A stretch of 64,000 nucleotides of DNA from Sthenelais limicola (GCA_942159475.1 OW804096.1:39803744-39867743); one strand, 5' to 3'. Counted from the first letter of the stretch, positions 41,600 to 53,062 are shown. Notes: generated from the sequence alone by a model not told the origin. Made by a program: numbers and translations.

Positions 41600-44500
41600 A
41601 ATGCCATACCATCTGCTTAAATTTGTTCTTCTACAATTAATCTTCAGATCTATCAGAACCCCTTTTTAAGTTTATATTAAAAATCCCAAATTTTTCCTTC
41701 CGATATGGTAATGTCAATGTTAATCAATCCAGGTAAAACTCTCTTCATCGCAATTACCTACAGCCTATCAATTGTACCGTTCTCGTGATCACTAAAATAT
41801 CCACTAGGTACTACAGCTTTTCAATTGCTGACGAATAGGTAGATATATACAACTAAATGCTTTTTGTTTGCATTATACACAATCTCAAAATGCACCTCAC
41901 TTTCAGTATAAAACCCAAGGTTGAGGGATAAGGTGCCACCGACTCTCCTACCTCTCCTTTCTCAATCCCCTTCTCCTCCTTCAATCTGGCACTGAGGAGG
42001 CTTTGAGGAGGAAAAGTCATTAGCCGTTGAGAGAAAGGATCACTTAGACCCACAAAGCTGTTTGCCAATGTGTACATGACCTGTTACAAGGCTTTGGGGG
42101 CTCGCTCAGCTGGTGAGAAAACCTCGAGGAGGTACTGGGGTCAAACCCTTACTTGTCCACTGAAATATCAACCCACCAACCCCTACTTCACTCCGATCAA
42201 TCCCTTGTGGGAAGTATAATCACGATCACATTGGTGCAAAATCCACATCGGCTAATGATGACAATCCATGTAAACCAGTTCAAAGTCTGTGCAATGAGGA
42301 ATATGAATCTGAAATGAAAGGCATCCGCCAGAGCTGCCACTAAAAGTGCAGAATATGGTCAATTTCAGTGGTCTCAATCCTTTTTTCAGTGGGGAAAGAT
42401 ATGCTTTTTTTTATTATTAATCTATAGTATATTACGTCAAATAAAGGTGTAGTAAGTCTAAATAAAATCGGACTGTCATTTGTTCCCAATTCAGTAAAAC
42501 GGGAAAAATATTACTTTGTCCGATAGACTCCTATAGTAAACCACCTTTTTTCAGGTGACTCTAAAGAAAAAACTAATGAGGTAACATATCTTTTTTTTCC
42601 GTTTACTTATTTCTCCTGTACTAAGGAACAATCCCTGAAATTGGTATGACCGGTCATTAAAGCTACATTCTCAGTTATAACAGCGATAAAAAACTGAAGG
42701 TTTTCTATACTTTTTGTTCCATTCTTTTCCTACCTTTCTGAAAGTCACTTGCCCAAGATTTTGGAGGGTTTCAGCCTTCTGCTGGTTTTACTGCAGGGCT
42801 TCATAAATATACACATCTAAATTACGGCCACCAGCCGTAATCCTTTGCTGCGGTGGCTTCACTTATTATCGCTCAGCGGCAATTGTTTTCTTTCAGCCTA
42901 TTCGACTGTAGATCCTCGTATAAACATAACAGAAGCAAAATATTGACAACTCCAATCTCATAGGTCAAATAACATGTTAAATCGGTATAATTATGTTTTT
43001 GTTGTATAATCGTAGAATGCATGCAATGTTTTATATATATATACTGACTAGAGTATAATTATGAAGAGGTATTTTTTTATTTTATTTATATACAACCAAA
43101 CATATTATAGGGAAGGATGTCGATTACTATTGAAATGGTTTGCCCATTGCAATTGTCCAAAAGCAGATGTCATGGACCATTTGATTCATTAGCAACTATG
43201 TTTTAACAATATCATTTGCTAAATGGGAATTTACCATGCAATTATTCATAGCTTAAACGCCATTACACTTAGCATTAGAATATTGTTTTCGTTATTCATA
43301 TATTAACAATGTAACATCGATGAGTCAAGTACATCAAAGACCTTTCCAGTCCCTTAAAGTTACATTCATGGCTAATTTCAATGAAATCGTGCCTTTTTAA
43401 CATTGTTATTGCATTGTTATAATATATTGTACTATTATCTCACTGTAAAGTGTTGCTGCTCCTGCCTACAACTCGTGTTCATACATGTTACCTCTACCTA
43501 AATCACTTCCTTCATTGTATCTTTTCATCTCATCCGAATTCACTACACTTGTTAGTATTGCGTTCTATATGTGAATTATTAATTTGGTAACAATCATTTC
43601 AAAGATATAAAAGTCGGCAGTCAGTGGAAGACCTGTCATGTCCATGACAGAAGTGTCCGACCTATTCTAATCAAGATCCTCAATAGAGAATTTTTTAATT
43701 GAATTAACAAAATAATTTTCCATCCATCTGAGGTAGTATACTACACCTAATGCTTAAAATAGTGTGCTTTATAGCCGCCAATTATAATATTTCAATTTCC
43801 AAGGCCTTTAAAGGCAGGAAAAACTTCTATAAAACCCTACAAAGAAGATAAGAAAAACTCGTCAGGAGTATCCAGAGTTATGGCCTACCATAAAAAAAGA
43901 GAGAGGATAAATTGTGATATGTCTAATTTAAAGAAACATATCCTCGTGAAAGAAGCCAATGTTCGGCTGGGTAGAAAATAAGAAAACTAAAAAAAAATCT
44001 TCAAAAGAATTCATGAAGAAATGATTTAAAAATAAAACATGTTTTAGCATTGTTCACGCCACGATGGCAGGATATTTTGAATAAAACTTGTCAAAAAAGA
44101 TAAAAGAAAATAGTGTGCTTTGATCCATATAATAAACTCCCTATACACAGTACCTCCCAGAGGGGTAACATCTCAAATCGATCAACTAAGGATCATGAGA
44201 TTTCACTACATATAATCGCGTGCGGAATTCTCATTAGGTTCTTGTACTGCGGCCTATATAGGTCTAGGGGAGGGAATTGATTAACAAGCATGAGATCAAT
44301 CCGATTAGATCGATATCATTAGGGATTATGTAATAACAACTCTAGGGATATGCTGAACATGGAGATTTGCCACCTTCAAGGTATAAAGTGGGGCCAAGAG
44401 GTGGGTGCTTAGGGCTTCAGTACTCCAGAACCCCCCTATCCATAGTAATACTATTGTTTTGGTTCTCTTTTTCCTTTTTCCTTTCTTTTTTTATGTATGA
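41600..44500. other. Non-coding stretch, no gene seen
   Basis: No supported gene. A possible 24-bp hairpin (ATTACGGCCACCAGCCGTAAT) lies at 42820-42840 and a CTGTCATGTCCATGACAG palindrome near 43632. Neither is associated with a gene. Confidence 0.4.
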
Positions 44501-44516
44501 ACAAATGGATAAAACA

Positions 44517-44643
44517 CTCAAAGTTATTTCATTTGCCGATGCCACGGTAATAACTCAAATGCAGGAAGAAAGGTCCTAGAAAATGAGATCCAATTTGATC
44601 TGAATAAGGTTGACTCATGGTGTAGGGAGAATTACATTGTTCT
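44517..44643 (+). pseudogene. LINE reverse-transcriptase fragment, degraded
   Basis: The + strand reads KVISFADATVITQMQEE, then a stop and frameshift, then ENEIQFDLNKVDSWCRENYI. This is the reverse-transcriptase motif C region of a non-LTR element with its downstream helix. The catalytic F/YADD has decayed to FADA. Flanks are not recognisable and the clade cannot be named. Confidence 0.6.
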
Positions 44644-44720
44644 GGTTTTCTTTCTTCTTTTTCTTTTCTTTCGCATGTGTGGGGAGTTATTTAAATATGT
44701 ATGATCAGCAATACATGGTT

Positions 44721-44935
44721 CGGGAGTCAGAAGTTCTGCAGCTCTACATGTGTAATCAATTCTGCTAATTTAGGGCGAATATATGATAAATACTAGTAGT
44801 AGCTATATTTAGTATTGTGTTGATCCAAAATAGCTGTTCTACTATATTGAACTGTATTTTGAACCCGGTTTTCTTCTTAAATTTTAGAGAGGACCTGTGA
44901 AGGCGAATTGAACATTTTGTGACCGAAGTATTTTC
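44721..44935. mobile_element. R2 MITE, degenerate inverted copy
   Basis: GGGAGTCAGAAGTTCTGCAG and AATTCTGCTAATTTAGGGC open the copy. ATATTGAACTGTATTTTGAA and the far end GAATTGAACATTTTGTGACC close it. Orientation is opposite to the 18.7-kb copy. Confidence 0.6.
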
Positions 44936-45245
44936 CATCAAATTCACGTATTGATTTATTGAACCATTGGAATCGAGTTCTTGATATTATGCTGCTGTCA
45001 TGTGTTTAACATGTATACTTGAATGAAGTCGTTTCGGCAGAGATAGAAAACAAGCGTGAACTATGAAAAGGATTTCAGTGTACGAAAAAATGTAATTTGA
45101 ATTAATTATGGAGGCTGGCAGTATATATATATATCAACTGTAAATGATGTGGTTAAATGACGCTTTCAGATTGGTAGAAAAAGAATGGAAGAATTGGAAA
45201 GCTCTGGATTTAAAAATAGCTGAAACTAGAGAGAGATACAATAAA

Positions 45246-45345
45246 GTCCACTAAGCCGATTCTCATGCGATTTTGCGCCGCAGAGGACTATTTTGCACTA
45301 AATTCTGTGAGAACCGCATGAGAATCGGCTTAGTGGACTAGGCCC
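45246..45345. mobile_element. R1 fold-back MITE, copy 4
   Basis: GTCCACTAAGCCGATTCTCA then TGCGATTTTGCGCCGCAGAG at the left; GAGAATCGGCTTAGTGGACT then AGGCCC at the right. Arms pair almost perfectly. Confidence 0.88.
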
Positions 45346-45424
45346 TTTAGATGTACTAGAATAATGCTAAATATGTTATATATTAACCAATAAATAGGCC
45401 AGTGAACCATGTATAGGGAAGAGC

Positions 45425-45655
45425 TCACCATGCACTCCTCTACATCTACAGAATCAGCTCAACAACAATCCCCTCAAATAATCCAAACGTTTTACTGAAA
45501 GGTTTAACATAAGGTTCAAAATATAGTTCAACATAACCAAACAAGTATTTTTTTAATCAACGCAGCTGAATGTAACACAAATTAATAAATATGTAAAACT
45601 GCAGAAAATATATAATCGGCATGCCGATTATATATTTTCTAGCGACTTCACCCAT
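45425..45655. mobile_element. R2 MITE ending in a 38-bp palindrome
   Basis: Interior blocks CCCCTCAAATAATCCAAACG and GGTTCAAAATATAGTTCAAC are present. The right end reads TTTTCTAGCGACTTCACCCA, altered where other copies have AATTGTACATTTTCTG, and is replaced there by the palindrome at 45603-45640. Confidence 0.55.
45603..45640. repeat. 38-bp perfect palindrome
   Basis: AGAAAATATATAATCGGCA is followed directly by its exact reverse complement, with no loop. Perfect 19-bp arms without a spacer can extrude as a cruciform. It lies at the terminus of an R2 element. Confidence 0.95.
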
Positions 45656-45980
45656 TTAAGGAGTGGATGCAGAATCGAAACGCTGGCGTCTAGTGTAGAT
45701 GAAATGTTGGCAGATACTAGTTATAGTAAATCCAGGGACCTCCCTGGTAAATCATGCATGGGGACCGTTATAAGCTGTTGCAAATTTAGTGGATGCAACA
45801 GCCTATAGCTTAGTGGTTTGACATAGGATGATCTCATGTGAAGTATCCAGACATCTATTCATACGTGTATTATATAAATTGTTATCAATAGGATGGGTAC
45901 AGATATAATAAACCGAGACCCTAGTGTCAAGTATAGATGATATATTCTATTTACCCTGTAGTGTAAGTAGTGTTATATAT

Positions 45981-46217
45981 GGATCAGATCTTCGAACAAA
46001 TGTACAATTGGCAGCTCTACACATTTAGTAAATTCTGCTAAATTAAGCTGAAAAATGTCCAATGCTTGGTATATCTGAGTATATTTGATATTGCCTTGAT
46101 CCAAACAATCTGTTTGATTATATTAAACTGCATTTTGAAAGTCATTTTTGTCTTAAATTTAGATTATTTGAAAGGATTGTTGAAAGCGAACTGTACATTT
46201 CCTGCGATTTCACTCAT
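45981..46217. mobile_element. R2 MITE, full-length copy
   Basis: Left end GGATCAGATCTTCGAACAAA then TGTACAATTGGCAGCTCTAC; right end GAACTGTACATTTCCTGCGA then TTTCACTC. Interior blocks are intact but inverted relative to the 18.7-kb copy. Confidence 0.75.
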
Positions 46218-47591
46218 ACAGGTTAACTAACGAGCTGGTTGAAGGAGGGTGTATATTGCATGAGTTGCGTAAATCGTAATTTTGAATTTCAGCGGTAATC
46301 TTTAAAAAGAAAAAAACAGATTGGTTGCCATGACAACCCCACATAACTCACTAGTGAAATACGCACTATGCATACTCACTCTAGATACTGCTGCTTTCAT
46401 TGCAATGCGTGTATAATAAAACGTTTCAACATACTTAAAGAAAAGTAATCTAAATTCCCAGTAATATACGACATCATTGCCAATTGTGTTACAAACGTAA
46501 TTTCGGCAAAGACGACGACGTCAGTGACATCGTCCTTGTGCAATGCATCGGGCAGCAGTCAGCGACACTGAGCACAACTTCATTAAAAACAATTAAATTC
46601 GAATTGAATAACAATTAAATCAAATGTTATCTTAATTTAAATTGGAAAAATGCTGGACGGAATTATTTCCAGACATTGGGGTCCTTCAAGTGGTCACCTC
46701 CCTCGCTGTCAAAGAACTCTGGTCAGACCACATACGAAAATGATGCAATATGACCTTGCAAGTCCTTCCTTAAAACTATCTAAACGAAAATGCAAACAAA
46801 AGTATTCGCTTGGTTAATTACTGTGTGTTCAAGCAATAATTTTCCCAGGGCAGTTAGGGATTATAATATTGAACTGCAAATGCATATGTTAAAGTGGTAA
46901 AGTCAACATTGGGGCATTATATCATGCTGCTCTGCATTAAAATGTCAACCCATGAAGGGGGAATGTGGAGGAGCTTTGCTGGCCAGGTTCCAAGCTTATG
47001 GTGTTAGATCATTATACACTTTCGTACACTTATAGAAAAAGAGGTCTGACCCGTCCCATCAATGGCACAAAAGCGGTCCATTACACTATAATGATGATTG
47101 TATGGTAAACCACTGTTGGAGGCCTCATAAATCCCCTTTATTGTAACTTGCATTGCAATATAGTGTATTTGGTCCTTAGAGGCCTCATAACTCGCTCATA
47201 TATGACGAAGGTTAACTTGCTTTGCACTATATATTGTTGCAGAATCGCTGTGAGGGGTTATGTACTCAAATTGTGGGGAATCGTTTTCTGTACTTCTCTT
47301 TAAAAAATGTCTTTCATTAACTCTTCCCAGAATCCTGGAACGACTCTGGAACGACTCCCGGAGATTGCATGACTGACTATACTTAACTTATATTTCTCTA
47401 ACTTTGGACAATTCGCCTATTAATGGATCGCCAGATTCACCTGAGAATCTGGATGGATCGGCGACCATGTTGGCTGTAAAGCTGCTGGGCAAAACCAAGG
47501 TTAAATGCCACACCCCCTTCGATCAAAACGACCTCCTTATACCTGTATGATTTTGTTATAAACCTCCTACAGCCTAAAAACACCATGTAAA
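46218..47591. other. Non-coding stretch, no gene seen
   Basis: A partial R3-like block (ATTGCATGAGTTGCGTAAAT) follows the R2 copy near 46257. A single X-box-like palindrome GGTTGCCATGACAACC occurs at 46323-46338. Nothing else is recognisable. Confidence 0.4.
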
Positions 47592-47897
47592 CTAGCTTGT
47601 TATGTCCTGCAACACATGCCTAGGATATTTTTCAGAAGACACAGACTGGGTCTTGCATACCTCTGGTAATTCACTAAATAATGCCGGCAAACCGCATACA
47701 ACCCTATAGTATTCCAATGGAGATAAACATGACAGATATTTTGTTCCCATGCGCAACTCGTCCCGTGCATAAATACGCTCCGGCCAGAATGGGTCACTTC
47801 TTATAACTCTAGATAAATCAAGCCTGGTCCACTTGATCAAGGGACATGCAGGGTTGCACGTTCGAAAACAGCTCAAAGCTGCTGTTTCATTTTCCAT
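47592..47897 (-). other. Unassigned 101-codon open frame
   Basis: The minus strand encodes a Cys-containing, mixed-composition peptide (NPACPLIKWTRLDLSRVI, PFWPERIYARDELRMG, VVCGLPALFSELPEV) less biased than most frames nearby. I do not recognise it. No splice context or start signal is convincing. Its VVxGLPALF part is produced by a 27-bp repeat that recurs at 48657, so it may be decayed transposon coding sequence. Confidence 0.25.
47676..47702. repeat. 27-bp direct repeat, left copy
   Basis: AAATAATGCCGGCAAACCGC followed by ATACAAC. It matches 48657-48683 at 26 of 27 bases, with 981 bp between the starts. Confidence 0.85.
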
Positions 47898-48133
47898 GCC
47901 ATATAGGTGGTATGACAGTAGTGCCCATGAGTGGGCATTGTATATGGTAAGTCAGTAACCAACCGAGTTGCATCCTATTTTTATACCACGATCTCATATT
48001 TTAAAATAAATGCATAAACAAACTATTTATTTACCTCACTTCTCACCAATGACCCACCATATTGCTTTTTGCTGCTGAAGCGCTAGACAAACGTATAGCT
48101 GATTGGCTAATCAATTACAGCATGGGCAGCGTA

Positions 48134-48159
48134 TGACGTCACGAGTGGCCGTGACGTCA
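48134..48159. promoter_or_regulatory. Two full palindromic CRE sites (TGACGTCA)
   Basis: Perfect TGACGTCA octamers at 48134-48141 and 48152-48159, 18 bp apart, in a locally CpG-rich segment with CCAAT sequences nearby (48178 on the + strand, and ATTGG near 48103). This is the full CREB/ATF consensus. No supported gene begins here; the nearest minus-strand frame is at 47897. Confidence 0.45.
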
Positions 48160-48499
48160 TGAGTGAGCGTAACGGCAACCAATAGGGAGCCTTCTTATAA
48201 TTAGGCTTAAAAAACGTTGTATTGTCACACGTGGTTCCTTTTGACAATATATGATAGCATAAGAACCTGATCCACGAGACAGCAGATCCCAGATTCGCCT
48301 ACTGAACGATTCAGCATGACTTATACATCAACTCCCAAATGCATAACTTTCAAATGCATAACTTGTATTGGACTGTATACGAGTCTTTTCTCAGACTAGT
48401 CTAAGAGACCTTTTACCTTCTTCAATTTTAGTATGAGTTTATATGTAGCAAGCCTCATAAATTTATTATTGCAGCACAACAGACCCAATGTATATTTCA

Positions 48500-48655
48500 A
48501 ACATTAATCCACAAATATAGTTCAACCAAAGTCCAAACAGCGTTCTTGATTCAATGCAACACCACCACTTATAACTAAATAATAACATTTTAGGCCTAAT
48601 TTAACACAATTTACTAAACGTTTATACCTGTCAATTGTACATTTTCGGATGTCAT
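48500..48655. mobile_element. R2 MITE, degenerate partial copy
   Basis: AATATAGTTCAACCAAAG, GGCCTAATTTAACACAATTT and CTGTCAATTGTACATTTTCG correspond to R2 interior and right end. The left end is lost. Confidence 0.55.
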
Positions 48656-48656
48656 G

Positions 48657-48683
48657 AAATAATGCCGGCAAACCGCGTACAAC
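48657..48683. repeat. 27-bp direct repeat, right copy
   Basis: The partner of 47676-47702, differing at one base (GTACAAC instead of ATACAAC). It adjoins the right end of a degenerate R2 copy. Confidence 0.85.
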
Positions 48684-49021
48684 AGAATAAAAGAATCCTT
48701 GATTTGAATTGAATTTAATGTCAAAACTCCAAATGTTATGTCGCATCTGGTTTCTACACAGAACCTGTGGTTCTAATAGTGTGTGGCCTTTGTAAGTACA
48801 TATTTAGCATTGGTACAATTACTGGTAATGACATTTTAGAATGGCATGCGGGATTATTTAATGTGAATGCTTGGATTGTATTGACTGAATGGATAAGCAT
48901 GAGTGAGTGGGGGGACTGAGCGTTGGGCAGTGATTCTTGATGGGCGGTCACTGACCACAAGTGTATTGGTTAAATATCATCCCACCTGACCCTAAATAAA
49001 TCTCATGAGTTTCTAGTTATA

Positions 49022-49227
49022 GGGTCAAGTCTTCAAAAAATGTACAATTGGCCTTCACCATTCCCCTCAAATAACCCAAATTTAAGACGAAAATCAGGTT
49101 CAAAATACAGTTCAACATAACCAGACAGATTCAGATACATCTAGTATTCCTCAATTTTCACTTTAATTTAGCAGAATTTGGTAGATGCGTAGAAATGTAG
49201 ATTGTTTATTTTCTGAAAATCTGACCC
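49022..49227. mobile_element. R2 MITE, complete copy with TA-type flanks
   Basis: Starts GGGTCAAGTCTTCAAAAAAT and ends TTTTCTGAAAATCTGACCC, 206 bp. The immediate flanks are ...TTATA and TATAT..., compatible with a TA or TATA target duplication as in Tc1/mariner-type MITEs. Confidence 0.8.
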
Positions 49228-49286
49228 TATATGTGCTGTCAATGTACTGATGTTACTGGTCTTTTACCTTAGGAAGTATATGCGTC

Positions 49287-49512
49287 GGGTCATCAGAAAA
49301 TGTACAATCTGCAGCTCTATACATTCATCAAATTCTGCTAAATTCTGCTGTAAATTATGTATACTAGATATATTTGAGTATATTGGTATTGTATTGATTA
49401 AATCAATCTTTTCGATTATGTTGATTCGTATTTTAGAACTTACTTTTTTCCTCAATTTGGACTATTTGAGAGAATCGGTAAGAACGAATAGTTAATTTTC
49501 CAGACTTCACCC
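49287..49512. mobile_element. R2 MITE, complete inverted copy
   Basis: Starts GGGTCATCAGAAAATGTACA and ends TTTTCCAGACTTCACCC. The interior is inverted relative to the neighbouring copy 60 bp away, so the two form a head-to-head pair. Confidence 0.75.
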
Positions 49513-50182
49513 ATGTATGGCATTTCACCTGGGAAGGGGTCGGTGGAAGCGCCGCTTCCCATTTAACTCTTATGATATAGTATATTTATTATATTGAGAC
49601 AATGTTATATCCCTATAATTTTATAATAACTTTCACCACGCGCGGAAAAAAGGTTAAACTTCTCCTAGCGAACCGCGCTCCCAACCCGCATCCATACATT
49701 TCACTCGTAAAAATAATGTTTCAGTTAATAATGCAGCTAATCTGTGACGGTGGCGTCGTCTGTTGAAAAGAAACGAACTACTGTATAGGCGTGTACAAAC
49801 CAGAGATCAGGGACCCGTTGTAAAAGTCCCGGGGTAAAGGCTAAGGTAATCAGGGGTCTGTATCAGATAAAGAATGGGGAATTTGAGGGGTATACCATAT
49901 GGGTACAGGTGAAGTAAAATCCAAGAAAATCCTTTCCTAAGCTTATACAACAGGCGTCCCTGTACATTCATTCCGTTCAACGTAGGTTTTCAAGCCTCTT
50001 CATCTCCCCAGTTGCCCTCTCGCCTCTGTGCTGTTTTTGTATTCGCTATGTTGGTAACTAAGATATAAACCCTATTATCTATTAATTTAACGCTGTTTCT
50101 GTCTCCTCTTCTTTTTCCTCGAATAATATATTTCCTGTTGTTACAAAAGGTTCCAGGGCGTCGTTTCTCATTATCTGTTTAA
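49513..50182. other. Non-coding stretch, no gene seen
   Basis: Somewhat more CpG and GC than its surroundings (CACGCGCGG, GTGGCGTCGTC), but no supported open frame or known element. Confidence 0.4.
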
Positions 50183-50290
50183 AGGCCCTAGTCCACTAAG
50201 CCGATTCTCTTGCGATTTTGCGCCGCAGAGGACCCTTTTCCACTAAATTCCGTGAGAATCGCATGAGAATCGGCTTAGTGGACAAAGGCC
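50183..50290. mobile_element. R1 fold-back MITE, copy 5 (best preserved)
   Basis: GGCCCTAGTCCACTAAGCCG then ATTCTCTTGCGATT forms the left arm; AATCGCATGAGAATCGGCTT then AGTGGACAAAGGCC forms the right. The centre is TTGCGCCGCAGAGGACCC. About 32-bp arms pair with few mismatches. Confidence 0.9.
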
Positions 50291-50556
50291 TCAATACCTT
50301 TTCGTTGGTGATTTCTTCTAAATACAGTGGAACCACGCATGAAGACCACTTCTTTAATTTATCGAGAACAACCCTCTATTAAAACCAATTTCTCTCAGTC
50401 TCGAATCGTTTTCTTATTAGATTAGCCCGTCTTATGAGACCACCTCGCTATGAGACCACAAATCGTTCAGTCTCAAGGGTGGTCGCATTAGAGAGCTTCC
50501 ATTGTAAAAGGAAGAGGAGCATGTGTGTATATAATAGCCTTTCCTTATTGATGCCC

Positions 50557-53062
50557 TTAACCCATTTAAACCATGACTTTTAGAATGTATCTGATTATTC
50601 TGAAACTTTGGTAGGAAGGTACCAGAGCTCCAGTGAGTCCATGGGTAAAATTTTGGAAATTTCTAAAAAAGGGTTGCTAAGATACAGGTTGGGTCGAAAA
50701 CGACCCCTACAGGCATATATGGGGGTCAGGGGATAACATTTCTATTAATGTGGTTACTTAAGGGCAAAAACTGTGAATTTTATTGCAGAAGCACCAAATT
50801 TGGTATAGAGGTAGTTATTTTGATTTCCTATTATTTTGGAAGAGTCCACATTCTGAAATATGAAATCAGTTGCCATGGAAACCGATTTTAAGGTGGAAAA
50901 TGGAGTTTTAGGCAAAATTGTTATATAATTTGAACTAATAAACGTACAAAGATAAGCAGATATTCATATAAAAGGTCTTTTCATAGAGAATCTGATAATG
51001 TCTGTTTTGCAACATTTTAATACATTGATATTGCTATGGCAACCGTTTTAAGGTGAAAATGGGCTTTTTAGGGAAAAGGCCAAATAATGGCCATATAATT
51101 TGCTCTGTTGAACATGCATTAGTAACCAGGACCTCATATAACAAAAATTGTGATGCAGAATTATGTTTTCCAGGGTTTTGCAAATTTTGTTACCATAGCA
51201 AGGACATTTATCCTCAGATTCAACTGCTTTAGGCTTATCTAGCTTGATGATAATGCAGGTGGATACAAGGAGTGGAGAGGAGTCTTTGTCTAAAATAATA
51301 TTCATTTCTATGTGAAAATGTAGTTAAAAGATGGATTTCATTTGTGTAGTGTTTCATATATAGTATCTGGTTTCCATGGTAACCCCCAAAAAGCAGACCA
51401 AAAAGTCAGAAAAACAGCATTTTAGTGTCCCATTTCTACACTTTGGTCAGGAATGGCACCAAATATGGCCATATTGATGGTATGTATGAGAGATAAATGC
51501 TTGGCTTCATTAGCACAGGTTTTGTGGCAATTATATATTTGGCCATTTTCCCTTAAAAAGCCTATTGTCACCATGAAAAAGGTTGTCATGACAATGAAAA
51601 TATGTAAAAAGTTTACAAAATGGATAATTTTGAATTCTCTATTAGTAGAGCTTTCATATTCGAATGAATATGTTTATGGATTTTATGTTTATTAGTTAAA
51701 ATTATATGGCTCTTTTCCCCCTAAAATGCAATTTTCATCTTCAAATCAGTTACCATGGCAACATTTTCTAATTTTAGAATGTGGAACCTACCAATATGAT
51801 AGAGAATTTAGAAATCTACCTCTATACCAAATTTGATGCCTTTGTACACAAATTCACATTTCTTTTCTTGGTCAATGCCATGAATGTATGGACTTATGAC
51901 TACCCAAACTGTTTTATACCACTGGTGCTAAGTACTCCACCCAATAACAATATGTAAATTGATTCTAAGGAGGTTACCATGCCAAATTTCTATGCAAAGT
52001 TATCATGAAATAGAACATAATATTATTTATTTGGTTTGGTCTCCAAAATCAGAGAACATTACTGATTTTCAGGGATTTCCACAATGAAGATTTACAGCTT
52101 TAATGGATGGTTAAACTCCAACATTCAGGGCAATTCTGATTATAATTTGGTTGCTATGGCGACTGAAACATTCAAAACCATGGTAATCATATACAACATG
52201 ATTGGACATCAAAAGACCTTTCATATGAGGCCCTGCTTATTGATGTACGTCCAATAAAACAAATCTTATGGCCATTATTTGGCCATTTTCCAATAAAAAG
52301 CCAATTTTCACCATTAAAAATGTTGCCATGGTAACGACAATGTATAAACTGTATTTAAACCAATATTTGCAGATTCTCCTTTAATAGAGCTTTCTTATGA
52401 ATATCTACCCAACAATCTACATTGATTAGTTCAAATTATATGGCTCTTTTAAAAAAATATGTCATTTTTCAATTTAAATCAGTTGCTATGGCAACCGATT
52501 TAATTCTTCAGAATGTAGATCCTTCCAAAATGAGAGAAAATAAAAGCTCTACTTTGGTGCCAAATTTGGTGATTTTTTCACAAAATTTGCATTGACTAGC
52601 CCTACTATTAGCTGCTCAGTCATAGTCAGTATTGTTGAGATTTTTTTACCCCATATATGCCCAGAGGGTCGTTTTTGACCCAACCATAAATAAGCTTAAT
52701 TATTTCTGTATCAAATTTTGATAATTCTACTTTAAGTGTGAAAATAGATGTCTGAGGTATTGGGTACTCCATTCTATGTATTTTTTTTCTAAAATTACTT
52801 TATATATTGCAATATTTAATCATTTTTAATCATCTTTCCTGCTTAGACACCTTTTTTTTGTAGCAAGCAGACAGCAGTGATGGTCATGTGACCTAATATA
52901 GCCCGTTGTCAATGGCAACACTAGTTATGCAATGTAGAGATCCTAAACTTCCCACACATTCCATAGTAATTACATATTTTATTTTATTTCAATATAATAA
53001 TGCTTATGAAAAAAGCATCTTCCATGGGTCGAAAACGACCCCTATAGGCATATATGGGTTAA
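50557..53062. mobile_element. 2.5-kb TTAA-bounded fold-back element rich in X-box-like palindromes
   Basis: Outer ends are TTAACCCATTTAAACC and, on the minus strand, TTAACCCATATATGCC (13 of 16 identical including TTAA), as in piggyBac-type elements with TTAA targets and CCC termini. GGGTCGAAAACGACCCC-type hairpins followed by GGCATATATGGG occur at about 50692 and 53019-53056, and inverted at about 52655-52685. The interior is a broad inverted repeat of roughly 300-bp units, each with variants of GTTGCCATGGCAAC (50869, 51030, 51189, 51369, 51581, 51749, 52149, 52322, 52482). No transposase frame is seen, so it is non-autonomous. Superfamily is inferred from the ends. Confidence 0.7.

Noticed and set aside
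47592..47897. The 101-codon minus-strand frame as a host gene
   Set aside because: No recognisable domain, splice signals or orthologous motif, and part of it is a repeat shared with 48657-48683. Kept only as an unassigned frame.
51048..51695. Open frames in the X-box-rich element, considered as a transposase
   Set aside because: Short, on opposite strands of an inverted repeat and without DDE/DDD motifs; better explained as non-coding MITE-like sequence.
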